From positions 16,474,001 to 16,538,000 of the forward strand of contig JAVTVX010000031.1 in NCBI GenBank assembly GCA_033439265.1: a stretch of 64,000 nucleotides of DNA, given 5' to 3'. Shown here piece by piece: positions 23,798-36,333 of the stretch. This DNA comes from Dillenia suffruticosa. Its lineage: Eukaryota > Streptophyta > Magnoliopsida > Dilleniales > Dilleniaceae. Positions within the stretch are counted from its first letter, which is position 1. Every line of letters starts with the position of its first letter. The notes under the pieces are model-generated. The model was not told the origin of the DNA. It saw only the letters and a program-made list of their open reading frames with translations, and did no database searches. The position numbers and the translations under genes are program-made.

Positions 23798-25839
23798 GAG
23801 AGATGTACCAAAATGACACTAAAAAAAATTAAAAAAAAAAAACTAAGCGGGAAAAAATTTCCCCAAATGACCTGTATTTGTCGCGGGTTGAACTCACGAC
23901 CGTATTTGTCACGAGTTGAACCCGCGACAAAGCCACGTGTTAGCGTTCCAGGGCCTTTCCACGTTTCCAAAAAGCGGAAATGGCCCTTCCGCGTTTCCAG
24001 AACGCGGAAACCCCTTCCACGTTTCCAAAACGCGGAAACCCCTTTAAATATTACTAAATAATTTTGAATTAATATTTTGAATTAAATTACTAAATATTAA
24101 TTAAAATCATTTATTAAATAATTTTAAAATAAAAATTTTAAATTATTAATAAAAAATGTTACATGTTTTTAATATTTACTAATACTTTTATATTAAACTA
24201 AATATATTAATATATTATACCATTTAGACGTTCATACATTTTAATTTTAAATATAATCGCTTAATTTAAAATATTTTAACGTAAATTTTTTAAATATCAA
24301 CATTAATATTTAGTCAAAATTTTAATTTATTTAAGTAATTAAAATATGGTCACTTTAAAATATTTAAATATAGTCATTTATTTTAAAATTTAAAATTTAT
24401 AATATTTTATAATATTTTGAAAGTATTTTGAAAGTATTAATTTATAATCTTTTAAAATATTTTAAAAATATTTTCAAATATTTAATTTATAAATTTAATT
24501 TCTAAATTGTAAATATTTATTTTATAATATTTTATAAGTATTATTATAGTCATTTATTTTAAAATTTTTTAATTTATTTTATAATATTTTCCAAATTTTC
24601 CAAAATTTTGTTTAACAATAATAAATTTATTTTATAATATTTTATAAGTATTATTATAGTCATTTTATAATATTATTAACAATAATAAAATCATTTTATT
24701 TAATAGCTTGTAGATGTGCTTTGATCTGAAAACACAAAATTCAATTTGTTATCAAACTTGCCATTGACTTGTGGTCTAATGGCTGATGACTGCGACTAGG
24801 GGCCAATCCACCCATCTCATCTCAAACTTTACACTTGCATGATTTATGAAAATTCTAAATTTTATAAATGCGTAAATATGTTATTCTGGTAAAGATTCTA
24901 TTAAGAATTAATAATATTCCTCCTTGTTGAATAAAAGAATTAAAATTCTATATATAGCAATGTAAAATTTTTAATTAAAAATTATTTTAGATAAATAAAG
25001 AAAAGTTTAGAGTTGTTGAACTTTGAACACCATTCCTACTTAATGCAAAGCATGCCCCTTCTTAATATATTAATATATTATAAAATAAATTAAAAAATTT
25101 TAATATAAATGACTATAATAAAACTTATAAAATATTATAAAATAAATATTTACAATTTAGAAATTAAATCTATAAATTAAATATTTGAAAATACTTTTAA
25201 AATATTTTAAAAGATTATAAATTAATACTTTCAAAATACTTTCAAAATATTATAAAATATTATAAATTTTAAATTTTAAAATAAATGACTATATTTAAAT
25301 ATTTTTAAGTGATCATATTTTAATTACTTAAATAAATTAAAATTTTGACTAAATATTAATGTTGATGTTTAATAAATTTATATTAAAATATTTTAAATTA
25401 AACGATTATATTTAAAATTAAAATGTATTAACCTATAAATGGTATAATATATTAATACATTTAGTTTAATATAAAAGTATTAGTAAATATTAAAAACATG
25501 TAACATTTTTTATTAATAATTTAAAATTTTTATTTTAAAATTATTTAATAAATGATTTTAATTAATATTTAGTAATTTAATTCAAAATATTAATTCAAAA
25601 TTATTTAGTAATATTTGAATGGGTTTCTGCGTTTTGGAAACGCGGAAGGGCCATTTCTGCGTTTTGGAAACGCGGAAAGGTCCCGGAACACTAACACGTG
25701 GCTTTGTTACGGGTTCAACCCGCGACAAATACGGTCGCGGGTTCAACCCGCAACAAATACGGGTTATTTAGGGAAATTTTTTCCTGCTTAGGTTTTTTTT
25801 TAATTTTTTTTTTTTTAGTGTCATTTTGGTACATCTCTC
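23798..25839. mobile_element. Non-autonomous Mutator-like (TIR-MULE) giant foldback element, 2042 bp
   Basis: The left end (GAGAGATGTACCAAAATGAC) is matched by the reverse complement of the right end, and the match continues inward for roughly 770-790 bases per arm (about 23798-24585 with 25075-25839), leaving a ~490-base unpaired centre. Flanks are ATTAAGATTG (23788-23797) and GTTAAGATTG (25840-25849), a 10-base target duplication with one mismatch. Long TIRs plus 9-10 bp duplications are typical of Mutator-like elements. The outer ~240 bases of each arm are CpG-rich (GTCGCGGGTTGAAC, GTTTCCAAAACGCGGAAAC); the rest is almost pure A/T. No transposase or gene fragment is seen, so it would depend on enzyme supplied from elsewhere. 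Confidence 0.85.
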
Positions 25840-25849
25840 GTTAAGATTG
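25840..25849 (+). other. Target-site duplication, right copy (GTTAAGATTG)
   Basis: Ten bases directly outside the right terminal inverted repeat; partner of 23788-23797. Confidence 0.8.
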
Positions 25850-26110
25850 TGTTGAGCATGTAGAATGGCGCTTAATTTACTAATGAATAACTTGTCTATA
25901 AGCTCATTTAGGTTAATTAGTTTAATTAATTGAATATATTTTCAAATAAGTGCAAATTGAATACAAGAGTTAAAATCTATTAAGAACACATTAGATTTAT
26001 ATAAAATTAAATTTGATCGACCAAAGTAATGAAAGAATAAAATTTCTCGCCAATGAACTATAACTGATACCATTCCCTTCTTTTAATAAATCTCGAATTC
26101 AAGTCTCACT

Positions 26111-26146
<36 letters not shown>
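26111..26146. repeat. Compound (TG)n(TA)n microsatellite
   Basis: About six TG units running into about eleven TA units. Confidence 0.9.
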
Positions 26147-26147
<1 letters not shown>

Positions 26148-27756
26148 AAGAAAAGGCACAATTGGGCTCAATTAAATAAATCATAAGAAGAATAGTTGGG
26201 TGGATTGAGCAGACAACATGGCGATCTTTCGGCATCGCTGGTAGTAATTTAATTGTGCCAATAGATTTGCTACAAATAATGAAACGTATCCCTTTGCTTG
26301 TATGCCTTAAACTGTATAGAATGGAGCATCAATTTTTTTTTTTTTTTTTTTGGGTCGAAGGAGGACAGAACCTTTTAGAAGGAACATTGCTCAAATTTCA
26401 TACCTAGTGATTATGGGGCAAGAGATTATTATCATTCTTTCCAATTATGTGATTGAAGGAATTTGTATTCTATGAGATTTTGAATTAATTTTTATCAGAA
26501 AAAATGATAGTAAATTTATAATTCATCGAGTATCGGGAGGACAATACATTCAGAATTATATAACAACTAATTTAAAATTTAAAATATAGTTTATAAATAT
26601 GAAAATTTTCAATCTCAAGGATCAACTTTTAAAATAGAAATCAAGTTCTTTTCTAATATGATAAAACTCAAAAATCATGTTAAATTTGTACGTGTGTTTC
26701 ACCTACGTGCGTATCGAATTAATTATCTATACAAAGAATATCGAATCACATTTGATGTTTAATTTGTCGACTAACTCAAAATTCTAAGTATAATATATAA
26801 ATATAAAAATTCTTTATTTTAATAGTTATATTTTAAATTAAGAATCAAATATTTTCCAAATAATATATTAAAAATTCATGGTCCATAAATTTAAGAATTT
26901 TGGGCCAACTGGGTGTTGGGTAAGCTGCAGTTTTGACTATGTAAACAATAATCTAAACACATACCTGACTCTTTGACCTATAAGATTTCGGATTTCAATG
27001 AAATTTTATTTGGACAAGGTTTAACTGGGACAGGGAATGTCCTCTCTCTTATGTCTAAGAGGAGGATTAGGGAAGGTGCGAGTGGTTCAAGGGTTGGTAA
27101 ACTAATTAAGTAAGCTCAGGTCTACATTAGGGCAAATTATATAATTAATTAATTACTCTTAACAAGACAAGATTCAAATAAACAATTGTTGAGTCTGCAT
27201 TTTTCGATGCAAAAGTCTTGGCCCGCACGAGGCGGCTAGAATTTGGCTGATAGTTTGGTGCAGGATTCACCTATTAGGGCAATAATTGATTGGATTAGCT
27301 CAAGCCCATGAAATATTAGGTCTATTAGTTTTAGTAAATTTTTTTTTCAACCATCGGTATCTGAAGTTATATTCTAATTTGATTTGAATATCTACAAGGG
27401 TCTTATTTTGGAACATCTCTCTAAATATAGTTTTTTTTTTTAATTTTTAGATTTTAAATTTAAAATTTAGTTAAGAGACTTAATACACTATCTCACTCCA
27501 TTGATTTTATTAATTTTAATATATTACTCTTCTCAAAAAAAATTTTGTATATAATTTTAAAAAACTAGAAGTGTTAATCTCATTCTTCTTCGTAAATATC
27601 ATACTTCTTTTTCTCATGAAATATCAGTTATATACTCTTGATATAAATTTTTAATTTTTGCGTACAAAGTAATGTTTTAATCCAATTAAAATATGTTAAT
27701 TTTGTTTTGTTTGTTGTTTTATTATAAGGCCAAGTGGGCTTGAAGAAGTGATTTAT

Positions 27757-27840
27757 TTTTTTGTTACACGAGATTCAAATCTTAGATCATAGAATTAGAA
27801 GAAAGAGATTTGTGACTACTAGGTTTTCCCTTTGGCACAA
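27757..27840 (-). mobile_element. tRNA-derived SINE fragment (family 2)
   Basis: On the minus strand AACCTAGTAGTCACAAAT followed by AGATTTGAATCTCG parallels the box A/box B layout of the pieces at 10046-10140 and 30555-30640. Eroded copy with no tail. Confidence 0.4.
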
Positions 27841-28062
27841 CAAGTGAATATTTGTGGTAATCCTTTTGTTGGTTCTGAGAACCAAAGCCATACCAAGATG
27901 AAGTTTGGAATGATTTGCCTTTTTCTGAGGAGACTACCTTCCATAATTTAGGGATCATTTTGATTTTATGGAAGTAGTTCAGTGATCGTTTTAGAAACTT
28001 GTTATCTCTTTCCTTTCATGCCATCAGCATACGTTGTGCATATTTTGTGACCCAACTGAACG

Positions 28063-28088
28063 AACACACACACACACACACACACACC
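28063..28088. repeat. (CA)n microsatellite
   Basis: About twelve CA units. Confidence 0.9.
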
Positions 28089-30554
28089 ATGCCTTTTGAT
28101 TGAGACGCGTGACCTTAAGCCATTTTCCTCCCATTGTCAATAGTAAGCCAAGGTATTAGGATGGTATTCTCTACTAAAGAAATATTGCTAGTTTGGCCTG
28201 ATTTTGTTTAGAGACTGCTATGGTAACTCTTGATCACTCAATCAAAAATAATTCTTTTAATGATCGGACTAACGGCCATCAATTGTTATTAAAATATTTG
28301 GTATGGTATGCCATTGTTTCCACAGGCAGTTGTGATAGTGTTCGAAGTTTTATCGCTTCTAATAAATGATATATCTTCGAAGGTTAAAATAAGTATAAAT
28401 TAATCTGATAAAACATAAAAATTCGACTCATTTTGTAAAGCAAGTTTAATCGAATTTAGATTCGAGCCAATCTCAAATGCTTTTTTTCAATTTGATTTGA
28501 GAAACTTGCTTAATTTATACGTAGAGTTGAGTAATTGGATTTTCAATCTCGATTCATTTAACAAAGATTTTATAATTGAATTCGAATCAAATTCGTTTAA
28601 GATATGGGTAAAATTTTAGAAATAAAAAATGTTAATCCTCGAGATGATGGTAGGTATGGAAGAATAATCTCTTATATTAATGACAACAATGAACATTAAA
28701 TAAAGGGGAAAAAAATGAAGCATTTAACTGTCATTGCATCTATTCATTGCAATAAAAACTAAATGCTTAAGAGTATGTTTGACCTAATTTTTTTAATTAA
28801 AAATTCTTATTTTTTGCTTATAAGGTAAAGTGAAAAATAAAAGTTTTGAAATTTAAGTGAAAAATTATTTTCCAATTTTATTTAAAATTTTTTAAATAGA
28901 TTGTGTGGAAAAATAATTTATATAAATTATAATACTGAATGAAATTATAATAAATGGTAATTAATATTAAAGTTTCATAAATAATATATAAAATAAATGG
29001 TATCATAAATAATTCAAAAATATTCATAAATATTTAAAACCCATATATTTTTTTAAGAAATGTTTTCATAATAGTGAAATTAAACATATATATAACAAAA
29101 TAGTTTTTGGGTTTATTTAAATATTTTTAAATATTTAAATATTATTTTTGGCTTATTAAGATGACACAATTGTAATATTTGGAAAAATTTTATCAGCCCA
29201 CATTTTCATTTTAAAAAAATCAAAAGAGTAGATAAACAAAAGCTATTCTTTTTTGTTACTATTTTGTCATTAAAAAATTTTTTAAACAGTTTTAAAAAAA
29301 TTTATGGCCTAACTTTTAAATTTAATCCGATTTTAAACCGAAGAAAAGTTAGACCCAACAAATATTAAATTCAATAATCTATAGTGAAATAAAAAACTTA
29401 TATAAGAATCAAATTATAATATGAATTAGAGTTTTTAAATTTATAAAATGAGAGTTATAATTTTAAGAAATAAAAAATATTTAAAAATTATTATTTTAAA
29501 AATGAAATATAAATTTTTTTTTCTTGACATTTGAGGAGCATCTATCTCTCCGTCTCCTGTCGAACCCTACAGATAGCATGCAAACCTGGCTTTCTAGAAA
29601 ATAACATGCCACAAATATCCTTACAAGACTTTTAATTTTGGGTATTATATGGAGAAGGGTCCAAAAATCTTTTGTGGATAAGATTTGATGATAAATCCAA
29701 ATTGAAAAGGTGAGAAGTAGGTTTCCTCCCACTTGAAGTAGCTTTCAAAACTAGAAAGACCACGAGGAAGATTTGAGTCTCATTTTCTCCTTAATATGGT
29801 ACTATACTTGCCGAGGATCCAAAAAGGGAAGACCCACAAAAACCCAATAAGATGTGACATGAAATGCTGAAAAATAAAGCAATTTTAATGCGTATCAATA
29901 TATATATATATATGGTCCAATGATTGAATATCAGTACTCCTTAAAAAAAATTTCAGATTTGAGTTTTATATATAATAAAAATAGGTATTCAAAAAATTTT
30001 ATTTTTTAAAAATTTAATTCAGATTTAATCGGATTTAGTAAAATATAATGTGATCGGTGAATATTTAAAAATAATAATAATATTAGTGTTTGTAGACTTT
30101 CAAGGTTTTACTCACCATTTTAATTTGGGAATAGGAAGAGGCTTCTTTTGTACATGAGAAGGAGAGGGAGAACCAAAAAAATCCGAAGTGAAATCTAGAC
30201 ACAGAGGGAGAGATGCTCAACAAACACCGTCAATGGTAAACTCCCCCCGCCCCTCCCCCCCGGGGCTTGTTAGTTGGCTGGCATAGCACTTTCTAGCCAC
30301 TTTTACTCAAATATTACGCTGCCCTGCCCAAAGCACCAAACAGTTGAGATTCTTTGTCCAAGAAAGCACTATAATCCAAGCCAAATATCTCATGCTTTTG
30401 TTATGCAGCTGACACTTTTGACTTGCTTATCGTCAGAATCTGGGCTCTGGAGATTGAATCCAAGACAGGGTTTAGGCCTTAGCCCACACAAACCAAGATT
30501 ACGATGATGGGTCACTTGGATGGCCTTGAAACATTGAATCCTCTTTTATTTTTT

Positions 30555-30640
30555 TTTTATTATATAAAAATTTAAATATGAGATCATCATATTGAAAAAT
30601 GAGAGTTTGTACCACTAGATTATTCTTTGGAAACATTGAA
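30555..30640 (-). mobile_element. tRNA-derived SINE fragment (family 2)
   Basis: On the minus strand the words TAATCTAGTGGTACAAAC and, further on, ATATTTAAATTTTT align with the box A/B region of the piece at 10046-10140 (TAGTCTAGTGGTACAAAC). Confidence 0.45.
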
Positions 30641-30832
30641 ACATTTTTTATGATTCTTTTTTCCCATATCAAGCAAATGTAAACTTATGGGATGATTGTT
30701 CAGGCCATTATTTCTTCATGTTCTGAGTTGTTTTACAGGGATTCATATGATATGACCATGATTTCTTTCTGTCCTTTCCAATAAAAAAAGAAATATGAAA
30801 ATAACCAAAATAAAAAGTATTTTCAAAATTTG

Positions 30833-30860
<28 letters not shown>
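30833..30860. repeat. (TA)n microsatellite
   Basis: About fourteen TA units followed by a T run. Confidence 0.9.
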
Positions 30861-30863
<3 letters not shown>

Positions 30864-31176
30864 TTTTAATTTTGAGTTAATGAAAGTTTGTAACATAGAG
30901 AATGAAACACCCTGTTTAAGGGTGTGCAGCCAAGCTGCAAAAAAGGTTCTAACAATAGACTAGTGAATCAAAACAAAACAGCTCCTCCTTTTCATTTTCT
31001 TCCCCTACAGCCTACAATAGCATGCAGTTTTGCACCTATTTCATCCCCCAAAAACAAGGGAAGATCATTTGTTTTATACAACAAATGGGCAGCACAAGAC
31101 CCAAACCACAAATTTCTTTTGAGGTCCCAAATAAAACAGGCATCAAAATTCTATAAAGAGCAAAAAAAGGGAGAAA

Positions 31177-34100
31177 TCATCTGGTGCGAGCTCTCTTCCT
31201 AGCCTTAGCTTGAGTTCCAGTTTGTTGAGCAGTAGATCCTCGCCCGCTTCTTCTTGATCCACCAGACCCTTTCTTTGCCATGTGAACGGAGTTGATTGGA
31301 ACAGAATCAGAATTACTTGCTTTCTCCTCTTCTTTCGAAGTCCTGTCAACAGATTTTGTACTCTCATTTTTCTTCGGGACTTTGCGGTGAGAAGGGCGAG
31401 CACTTCTACGTCTTACAGCAGGGCTATAGATTGGTGGCTTAGTAATGGCAGTTGTTGCAGATGCAGCGACAGATTTCTTGTGATGTTGCCTATACATCTT
31501 CATGATTACGCCCCTTAAAAAGAAAGCTGCCTTATGCTCGCGTGTGGTCTTGGAATAGAAGACTACACCATTGTTAGCCAGCAGAAGTAGATCGTGAAAG
31601 AGTTCTCCCATTGACTTGATAGAATGGTTGGCAATTCTCGATCTTATTGTGTCGAAGTCCATGTGCTGCTTGATAGTATTCTTGTATCTTGCTCTTTTCT
31701 GTAACAAAAGTGAAACAAGTTAAAAGCAAATACCACGTACATAGGCATGAAGGTGGTGACAGAGTTTTGAGTCCTAGTTTAGTATGAGATAGTTGGAAGG
31801 CAGTTATATTTTTACCTGGCCATCAAGTCGACGTCTAAAAATTGATGCACTTTGATTCTTCATTACCAAATTAAAAACCCTCATTAAATCATCCTTGCCT
31901 TCTTTGCCCGAGTCATTTACACAACTCTCTTTCGGACAAGCAGTGATGGTGGCACTGTTAGGACCTACAAAATCACTCTCTCCTACACTTGCTTCTTTTA
32001 CATCCCTACTACTGTCCTTTCTCTTTCTCGGCCCTCTTCTTTTTCTAATGGTCACTCCTTGAACTGCACGGTTTAGGCTGTCCAACTTATCAATGCTTGA
32101 AGCCTTTTCTTGATCTAAAAACCGCAAAACTGCTGGTTTTGTTTCCACCTCACAAGCTGAAACTGCTTCTGCAGGAACTTGATTTTCAGGTGACTCGTTT
32201 GTCCTTGTTTCTTGCGTGAAACTACCAGCAGATAAACCATCTTTAGATGTTTCCTTACTTAGAGACTCAACCCTTTCTGCTTTTGGAACCAGTGTTTGAG
32301 TTGGTGACTCTGTTCGATTGGAGCCATGATCAGTTTGATCACCGTAAACTTTCTCTGCCTTGAGACATTTAATTTTTGATTCTAAAGACCTGAAACAAAG
32401 CTAAGCAGTGGGTTTCAAACATAGATTCCACCACAGAAGGAAAAGAAGATTAAGATGATCAATTGAATGGCACATTCGCTGCTGATGCTAGATGATATAT
32501 CAAGGACATGTTACTCTGGTTTGCAGCAAATTTTTTACCTACAATATACAGCTTACACACATTCGGTCTTGGTCACAATCTATGGCTCCTTTTATCTGCT
32601 GTGGCCTATTATCTGGGTAAGCATTACCACGTGCCTGCTTGAGGAATGTAAGATGGGTTTCAAATAGCATTTCAGTTGGAATTATCCTAGCAATCAATGC
32701 CACATGTCACCGACGAAATCCACAGTTTTATCACAACTACTGCATATAGAAATGATTATAGAGAATCTTTATGGTTGAGAAAATAAATGGGAAGAATCTT
32801 TCTACATATAGAAAAAAGGTGATATATCGATGGACTTCAAATGGTATCCTCAGCATTTGTACTAGATTTTCACTATGATAAGATACCGTGAACTTCCTAC
32901 AACATTGCCCGTGGATTGAGATTGGACAGATCTCAACCCTTGACAAGCCAAAAGACCAAGTATCAATTTAGGGAAAATACAATTTGCTTTGACCACATAA
33001 AGACCTCTAGTTGTTGAGTTATGATCCCCCACAATCTTTCTACTAGTTTTTAATAAAAGTAGTTAAATTCATCGGCAAGACAAACAAGCAAGACTGTTAA
33101 AGATGTGATCTAACAATGACTCATGAACACCGCATAACTGCTCTTGGGGCCTCAAGCAGAAAACCAATGCATGGTCAGCGAGTGAAATTTTGATTTAGGC
33201 ATGATATCAAAGAACTAATTGTAAGACAGAAAATACTCACTCAATTGAGTCTTCAGACTTCTCCAATTCCCGCTTTAGCTCTGCCATCCGCTGCTTTCTT
33301 AGCTCTTCATACCAAGTTCTATGATGAAAAATAGAAAACCACAATCAGCTACGAGCATCTACCAGTACAAGGTTGAAAATGTAACCATTTACTAGTACCA
33401 AACCAGGCTTCACAAACTTCGCACAATGAAAAACCTAATATGTTACCTGTATGATTCTTGGCCCCTCGTCACAATTAATTCAAGTCATCCATTTCACTTA
33501 GCTTCAGACTTAATGTGCATGCGCTCATGTCAAAGCAAATTTGGCATACCAAGAGAAAATTTAAATGAACATATTATATGCTGACTAGTGCTTAACATAA
33601 ACTTCTTGTGTACTCGGCAAGATGGACAATATTATATGTAACACCCAAAAGTTCACCATTTTGTCATGCCAACTATACATGGAAAGAATCTTGAAACATC
33701 TTTTCGTTAAGAAAATGGCAAGCTTAAATGGGTGATACAAAACATTACACTAACAAGATAGGATCCAGAAAGCTCTAACTTGAGCATCGTAGAATTTGGA
33801 AATGAGTATTTTAGTCTTCTAAGGTTCACCTTGCTTAATAAAATCTAATTACAAAGTAAATATTTCAAAACTAAAATAAGCACCGGAAATGAGTTGGATT
33901 CTACGCACTTGCAACCAGAATACCGCCTTTGCAAATCTTCATACTTGGCTTTACACACCTGCAAAGTTGGGCATTATGTTGTCATTTGGGTGCTTTGTCG
34001 CAATTTCATAAAATTTAGAACAAATTTTTGCACAAATCATTTTGTGAAAAAAAGAGACCATATTAGGATCCATGACCGCATGATTAGGGTTAGTTTTATT

Positions 34101-35668
34101 GAGCATATTGTTGCTTAATTTGCATAATACTCTCGTGAGCATCATAGCACATGCCCATGAAAATAAAAGGATTCTTTAAATACAAGGATCAAACTAATTA
34201 CAAGTTTGTGCATCACCATGCCACAACCGTGGCCACATTGGCGACTTTTTCTTAACATATAAATTATGAAAACTTGGTTAAACCATAACGTTGTTATAAG
34301 CACTAATGTCAAACTGTCATTAATCTCAACCCAAAATGGCATGCCAAAGCTAAAAGCAATATGAAGTAGTAGTGCGTGCTTTACCAAGAGTTTCAAAGCT
34401 GCTAAAGTTTCTGCAGCAAGTTTTGGAGATTTATAGGGAAAATGACGGAAGGTTAAAAAAATCCAAACTTCCAAACTACCGTTAAAACCAAAAACCATGA
34501 CAAGTTTCTAAAAGAATTTTAAACTGTGCTGATTTTGGGTGAAATTCGAATTTATACTAGCTGAAATGATCATTTTATTTACCTGTAGGACTATCTCTTT
34601 TCTCCTCTCTCTCTCATCTCTTCTTGATCTTGATAGTTCGATTGATTTCTCCGTATCATTGGTAAAGACATATAGAGAAGACAGAGAAACATGGTCTCTT
34701 TTCCTTCCTCTGTCTCTTTCTAGTTTATCTGGATCTCAATGGAGAAAGAGAGAGAGAGAGAGAGAGATCCATCAATCGAGATTGAGATCAAGAGAGAAGA
34801 GAAGAGAGAGTCCGGACACAACAGTCATTTTGAACGGGAGGTAATCCATAATTTCATGCAAATTGACACTTTCAAATTATTCAAAAATCCGTTGCGCTTT
34901 CCACTTTTAACAAGGGATTTGGCAATAACAAAAATTTTGAAATTTTGAAAGATGGGGCCCTTTGGTTTAGTTATTAAGCGTCTTGAAGAGCATATGGATA
35001 TAATTTTGAAAGAAAGAAATTTTATTACAAAGACTAAAACTGTGAGCAGCTGCCCACTAAAAACCCCACTAATGAGCAAACACAAGCAAGATTAGTTTGA
35101 ATGCCAAATCACAGACACATACTTCATATTTACATATGCATATAATATATTTATATATTTGCAAATAATGTTCACGTGACTAGCACCTGATATGCAGAGG
35201 GCTTGTGCCCTTTGCACACCCAAAGCCAAAATAACCTAGGAGGTTATGTTGGGACATACAAAGCAACGGCTATTAGACACGTGCCCTATAAACGCAGGGC
35301 ACCCATTCCCCTCAAGTACCACAAACGACAAACGAAACAACAGAATATCGTTAAATAAGCAAAAGAAAAAAAAAACTGGTGCTTACAAATACGGAAAAGA
35401 GACCCTTATTCCCCATATATTCCTTTATGACCCCCAAAGAGCAAAATCATTCTCATTCACACCCCCACCCCTCGGTATCTAAATCTAGCCGATAATCAAT
35501 GACCCCTTTTCAGTTTTCTTTTCAAGTCTCTCTCTCTCTCACTAATACAAAAATTTATTAAAATGTCATTGTGAAAAATACAAAATCCCCTTTCTGAATC
35601 CCTCAGCCAAAATAAGTAAAATCTTAATAGCGTCCTTCTCTTAAAGTGCAATGCAATAATGACCTTTC

Positions 35669-35728
<60 letters not shown>

Positions 35729-36333
35729 TCCTTTCCTCACCGACTAAAATATTTTTTTATACTTAAAAAAGGGGTTAGAGAAGATCAGTAAATACCCAAT
35801 TATGACCACCTCAAAAATACCTAATCAATTCCTCGAAAGGGCAAAAAAGACTTTTTAACACATCTCAACCAATTCTAAAGAAAACCAATGGACATACATA
35901 CAAAACCCACTTTTTTAACATACTAATTCCACGTAACATTAAAATAAATAAATAAATAAATAAAAATTATTTCATATTAGAAACGGGTTTTGAGACCATT
36001 TATCTCCACCTCAAAAATACCAAATCATTATTCAAAAGGGCAAAACGGACCTTTCATACACATCCCAATTACCCACCACTTTATCTGGTCAGTGCTTATT
36101 TAGGCATGAAAAAATGTAATGAAATGTGAGAGAGAGAGAGAGAGAGAGAGCGGGGAGGGGGAGAGGGGTGAAATAGAAAAGCGGAAAACCTCGGGGGTGA
36201 AATTGCAAGGGAAAAGAGATCTGGATTGGAGCTCCGAAGCAACGATGTCCCAGGCTCGGGTTCCGTGCCTTAGTACGGCGCCACCCAGCAACAACTCCTC
36301 CCACGTCCCCCATCCCTTCTTCGTATTCAGCAT
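31177..36333 (-). CDS. SANT/Myb-like and bromodomain protein, complete, 5 exons, 455 aa
   Basis: Exons, 5' to 3': 36190-36333, 33909-33958, 33241-33318, 31816-32389, 31177-31698, in continuous frame. The start is MLNTKKGWGTWEELLLGGAV; an in-frame TAG lies upstream and no earlier ATG exists. Residues about 7-60 form a SANT/Myb-like helix region (GWGTWEELLL, WDIVASELQSR, CKAKYEDLQRRY), then a charged coiled-coil-like stretch (about 63-105: KRELEKSEDSIESLESKIK), an acidic Ser/Thr-rich linker with a basic patch (RKRRGPRKRK, likely nuclear localisation), a bromodomain (about 255-345: DDLMRVFNLVMKNQSASIF, DFDTIRSRI, MGELFHDLLLLANN), and an Arg/Lys-rich tail (KARKRARTR). This matches a plant DNA-binding bromodomain family of nuclear proteins. 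The usual acetyl-lysine-contacting Asn is absent (VVFYSK, Y330/S331 instead of YN), so acetyl-lysine reading is doubtful. Confidence 0.93.
34585..34830. repeat. Imperfect foldback in bromodomain-gene intron 1
   Basis: The left arm (GGACTATCTCTTTTCTCC through CTTGATCTTGATAGTTCGAT) is mirrored by the reverse complement of the right arm (GGACTCTCTCTTCTCTTC through CTTGATCTCAATCTCGAT), about 70-80 bases each around a ~90-base centre. MITE-like or hairpin-forming; no target duplication was identified. Confidence 0.5.
35672..35727. repeat. (CT)n microsatellite, ~28 units
   Basis: The longest uninterrupted dinucleotide tract in the window, in intron 1 (33959-36189) of the bromodomain gene; it reads (GA)n on that gene's coding strand. 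Confidence 0.95.
35805..36070. repeat. Direct repeat pair, ~66 bp, in bromodomain-gene intron 1
   Basis: 35805-35870 and 36004-36070 share ACCTCAAAAATACC, AAAGGGCAAAA and ACACATC in the same order and spacing, about 199 bases apart. Diverged segmental duplication. Confidence 0.65.

Larger units (their letters stand above)
22046..31176. other. 9-kb intergenic spacer, repeat-rich, no gene supported
   Basis: Extremely AT-rich and without a recognisable gene on either strand. It holds the 2-kb foldback transposon at 23798-25839, microsatellites at 26111-26146 (TG/TA), 28063-28088 (CA), 29897-29913 and 30833-30860 (TA), SINE-like pieces at about 27757-27840 and 30555-30640, and a possible solo terminal repeat at 27400-27421. 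Bases just left of 31177 are probably 3'UTR of the bromodomain gene. Confidence 0.6.

Noticed and set aside
23798..25839. A CRISPR-like array or a MIRNA gene
   Set aside because: This is a eukaryotic genome; the arms are hundreds of bases long with 10-base target duplications, which identifies a transposable element. No miRNA-sized precursor stands out.
34539..34948. Plus-strand open frames of 69-101 codons
   Set aside because: They are driven by GA/CT repeats in intron 1 of the bromodomain gene and have no recognisable domain.
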